Source: Shimwellia blattae DSM 4481 = NBRC 105725
GTDB taxonomy: Bacteria > Pseudomonadota > Gammaproteobacteria > Enterobacterales > Enterobacteriaceae
DNA: 64,000 nt
Direction of reading: 5' to 3'
Assembly: GCF_000262305.1 (NCBI RefSeq)
Contig: NC_017910.1
Coordinates: 3,410,001-3,474,000 of the forward strand
Both the position numbers and the translations under genes were made by a program. The notes beneath the pieces were generated by a model. It did no database searches. It was not told where the DNA came from and was given only the letters and a program-made list of their open reading frames with translations. Of the stretch, positions 61,863-64,000 are shown piece by piece (position 1 is the stretch's first letter; each line of letters begins with the position of its first letter).

Positions 61863-62864
61863 ATGACTGTGAAAGCTGTTGCCGTTAATCCGCAATCACC
61901 GGCTGAATTTATCGAAATCGCCCTTCCGGTTCCGCAACCGGGGGAATATGACCTGCTGGTCGAGGTGAAAGCGGCCTCCGTAAACCCGGTGGATACTAAA
62001 GTTCATGCGGGGTTACGTAAAAATGGCCTTCAGGAGCCACGCATCCTGGGCTGGGACGCCAGCGGCGTGGTGATTGCCACCGGGGAGAAGGTGACAAATT
62101 TCGCCCCTGGCGACGAGGTGTACTATGCCGGGGATATCACCCGCTCCGGCAGCAATGCCAGCCAGCAGCTGATCGACTCCCGTATTGTGGGCCACAAACC
62201 GGCAACCCTCGGCTGGGCCGAATCTGCCGCCATTCCCCTCACCGCCCTGACGGCCTGGGAAGGGCTGTTTGAGCGGCTGAATATTCAGCAAGCGGGTGCC
62301 GATAAAACCCTGCTGATTATCGGCGGGGCCGGTGGGGTGGGCTCTCTGGCGATCCCCTTCGCGAAGCTGCACAGTAACGTGAAAATTATTGCCACCGCCT
62401 CCCGGCCAGATTCCGCCCAGTGGTGCCTGGATCGCGGGGCCAGTCTGGTGGTGAATTACCACGATCTCCCGGGAGAACTGGCGAAAAATGGCCTTAAGTA
62501 TGTGGATTATATTTTCATCCTCAACGACACCGACGGCCACTGGGATGCGGTCTGCCAGGTGATTGCGCCACAGGGCCATATTTGCAGCATCGTGGAAAAT
62601 GCGCACCCCCTGGACCAGAATCTCCTCAAGTCCAAATCTGCGGCCCTGCACTGGGAATTTATGTACACCCGCAGCATGTATCAGACCGCCGATATGGCAC
62701 GCCAGGGTGAGATCCTCAATGAGGTGGCAAAACTGGTGGATGCGGGAAAAGTGCGCAGTGCGCTGAGCGATACCCTGCACGGCCTGAGCGTATCAACCCT
62801 GACACAGGCCCATAAACAGGTTCTGGAAGGCCACATGCGCGGCAAAGTGGTGATTGAATACTGA
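61863..62864 (+). CDS. Zinc-type alcohol dehydrogenase-like / quinone oxidoreductase family protein
   Basis: MDR-superfamily NADPH oxidoreductase of 333 residues. The GroES-like half has VKAASVNPVDTKVHAGL near 38 and GWDASGVVIATG near 61. The Rossmann half has LLIIGGAGGVGSLAIPFAKL near 148. The structural and catalytic zinc cysteines of true alcohol dehydrogenases are absent, so it is more like quinone or enone reductases. AGAGGT precedes the ATG. It is divergent from the LysR gene and probably controlled by it. The substrate is unknown. Confidence 0.87.
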   Translation: MTVKAVAVNPQSPAEFIEIALPVPQPGEYDLLVEVKAASVNPVDTKVHAGLRKNGLQEPRILGWDASGVVIATGEKVTNFAPGDEVYYAGDITRSGSNASQQLIDSRIVGHKPATLGWAESAAIPLTALTAWEGLFERLNIQQAGADKTLLIIGGAGGVGSLAIPFAKLHSNVKIIATASRPDSAQWCLDRGASLVVNYHDLPGELAKNGLKYVDYIFILNDTDGHWDAVCQVIAPQGHICSIVENAHPLDQNLLKSKSAALHWEFMYTRSMYQTADMARQGEILNEVAKLVDAGKVRSALSDTLHGLSVSTLTQAHKQVLEGHMRGKVVIEY

Positions 62865-62899
62865 GTCTGACAGCCCGTGGTTACGCCACGGGCTCGCTG

Positions 62900-64000
62900 T
62901 CAGCCCTGCTCGCCCATCAGCTGTTTGACCAGCTCGACACTGCGCAGAAAGCGGCGGTCGTTATCCGGCTCATCCACCCAGACATAGGGCATATTGTTGG
63001 CCTGTAGCATACCTTCCAGCAGGTTAAGGTACGGGGTGCGGTTACTCTGCGGGCCGCTGGCGCCGGTGTTCTGCTCATCGGCCATCGCCCCCAGCAGGAT
63101 CACCAGATCAAAGCGGTACTCGTCAATCAGCGCCTGAACGAAGGGGTGCTCCTTGCCCTGGTGCTTCTTACAGCGCGCCTGGATGGAGACAAAATCCGTA
63201 TCAACAAACACCACTTTGTTCGCATATTTCACTGAAAAATCAATGTACTGAGCCTGACCAAGGGCGATTTTATCGTAGTCGGAATACTGTAGCGCCATCT
63301 TTTCGCCCCCGAGGTGCGAGAAGATATAATCCTGACCATATTCCCAGGCGCTGGTGGTGTTGAAGATATTCGCCAGCTTATTCACCAGGGTGGATTTTCC
63401 GCTCTTCTCACCGCCGAGGATAGCCACCGTGCGTACAAAAAACGGTTTTACCTCGGTAGGGATATACTCCCAGTAGCGAAACGGGTTTTCGCGGATCTGC
63501 GCCCCGCTGATAGCCATAAAAGTGCGCCGGGGATCCACCAGCACCGTATCAATGCCCAGATGCTCCCGATAGGGCCGGGCGTCGCTCTCTTCAGAGGTGT
63601 AGATCCGGCTCGGGTAGATCCCCTTCTCGTCCATAAACCGTTTGATCCCCCGGCTCCAGACGTCCCAGCCGTGGGGGTACGGCTCCATGCCTTCTTCATT
63701 GAATGCGTGGATATGAATATTCTTCTGGTATTTAAAGGTCTGGAGCAGCCAGCGCAGCCGGTCGCTGATGGTGGGCTGCTGGGACATGGCGCTGGCTTCA
63801 AACAGCGCCCGGTCGCGGCTTTCGTCATACCCCATGATGATGTGCAGCTCATCCACCTGGCTCCCCGCCCGCTGGATCAAATAGACATGCCCGGTATGCA
63901 GGGGGTAGAACTTACCAAACACCACCCCGACACTTTTCTGGCGGCGGGGGAATTCCAGCTCCAGAAAGCGGTGCAGCGCTTCCAGCTTCTGGGCGCTGGG
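62900..64000 (-). CDS. nadR: NadR, NMN adenylyltransferase / ribosylnicotinamide kinase (5' end outside window)
   Basis: The visible 366 residues correspond to about residue 44 onward of E. coli NadR (410); the N-terminal repressor helix-turn-helix lies mostly beyond the window. The adenylyltransferase domain begins GVVFGKFYPLHTGHVYLIQR and has AISGAQIRENPFRYWEYIPT. The kinase P-loop AILGGEKSGKSTLVNKLANI is intact. Odd: where E. coli has a PWVADGLRSLG segment after VILL, this protein has LGAMADEQNTGASGPQSNRT, without the tryptophan. The C-terminus FLRSVELVKQLMGEQ is again typical. Confidence 0.94.
   Translation of the reverse strand, partial: PSAQKLEALHRFLELEFPRRQKSVGVVFGKFYPLHTGHVYLIQRAGSQVDELHIIMGYDESRDRALFEASAMSQQPTISDRLRWLLQTFKYQKNIHIHAFNEEGMEPYPHGWDVWSRGIKRFMDEKGIYPSRIYTSEESDARPYREHLGIDTVLVDPRRTFMAISGAQIRENPFRYWEYIPTEVKPFFVRTVAILGGEKSGKSTLVNKLANIFNTTSAWEYGQDYIFSHLGGEKMALQYSDYDKIALGQAQYIDFSVKYANKVVFVDTDFVSIQARCKKHQGKEHPFVQALIDEYRFDLVILLGAMADEQNTGASGPQSNRTPYLNLLEGMLQANNMPYVWVDEPDNDRRFLRSVELVKQLMGEQG

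Overview
The window is a GC-rich enterobacterial chromosome segment (family Enterobacteriaceae, not E. coli itself). Read right to left it follows the E. coli 99-1 minute region closely: nadR, ettA, slt, trpR, yjjX, gpmB, rob, creA, arcA, lasT, thrLABC, yaaX, yaaA, yaaJ, talB, mog, satP, dnaKJ, nhaAR, rpsT, ribF-ileS-lspA-fkpB-ispH, dapB, carAB, caiF, caiTABCDE/fixABCX, yaaU, kefFC, folA. Nearly every gene was named from protein sequence compared with remembered E. coli homologues plus this gene order; no database search was run. The species cannot be fixed from the window.

Layout. 1-5000: partial folA, an inserted LysE/RhtB exporter, the KefFC potassium efflux pair and the YaaU transporter. 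5067-16390: anaerobic carnitine metabolism, with fixABCX (electron transfer to the enoyl-CoA reduction step) and caiTABCDE (uptake, CoA transfer and CoA ligation, dehydration, reduction) diverging from a 422-bp control region, and their activator gene caiF at the far end. 16456-22670: a candidate small protein, a small lipoprotein, carAB with its two-part control region, and dapB. 22941-27944: an accessory block between dapB and ispH (FadR/DgoR-type regulator, ACS-family MFS permease, IlvD/EDD-type dehydratase, DHDPS/KDG-type aldolase), which looks like a complete sugar-acid catabolic unit. 27995-34336: the essential cluster ispH-fkpB-lspA-ileS-ribF and the oppositely oriented rpsT. 34405-45639: nhaAR, dnaKJ with a sigma-32 promoter, satP, mog, talB, yaaJ, yaaA and a YaaX protein with a collagen-like tail. 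45640-46630: a gene-poor 1 kb holding two diverged inverted copies of a roughly 280-bp structured element. 46631-51541: thrLABC with leader peptide and attenuator. 51676-64000: lasT, arcA, creA (creBCD absent), rob, gpmB, yjjX, trpR, slt, ettA, an inserted LysR/quinone-oxidoreductase pair and 5'-truncated nadR.

The observations most worth following are the paired inverted element at 45939-46582 with covarying hairpins, the sugar-acid gene block, the collagen-like YaaX tail, the candidate Cys-rich small protein beside caiF, the CAATATTG array in the cai/fix control region, and a NadR that lacks a tryptophan-containing motif in its kinase domain.
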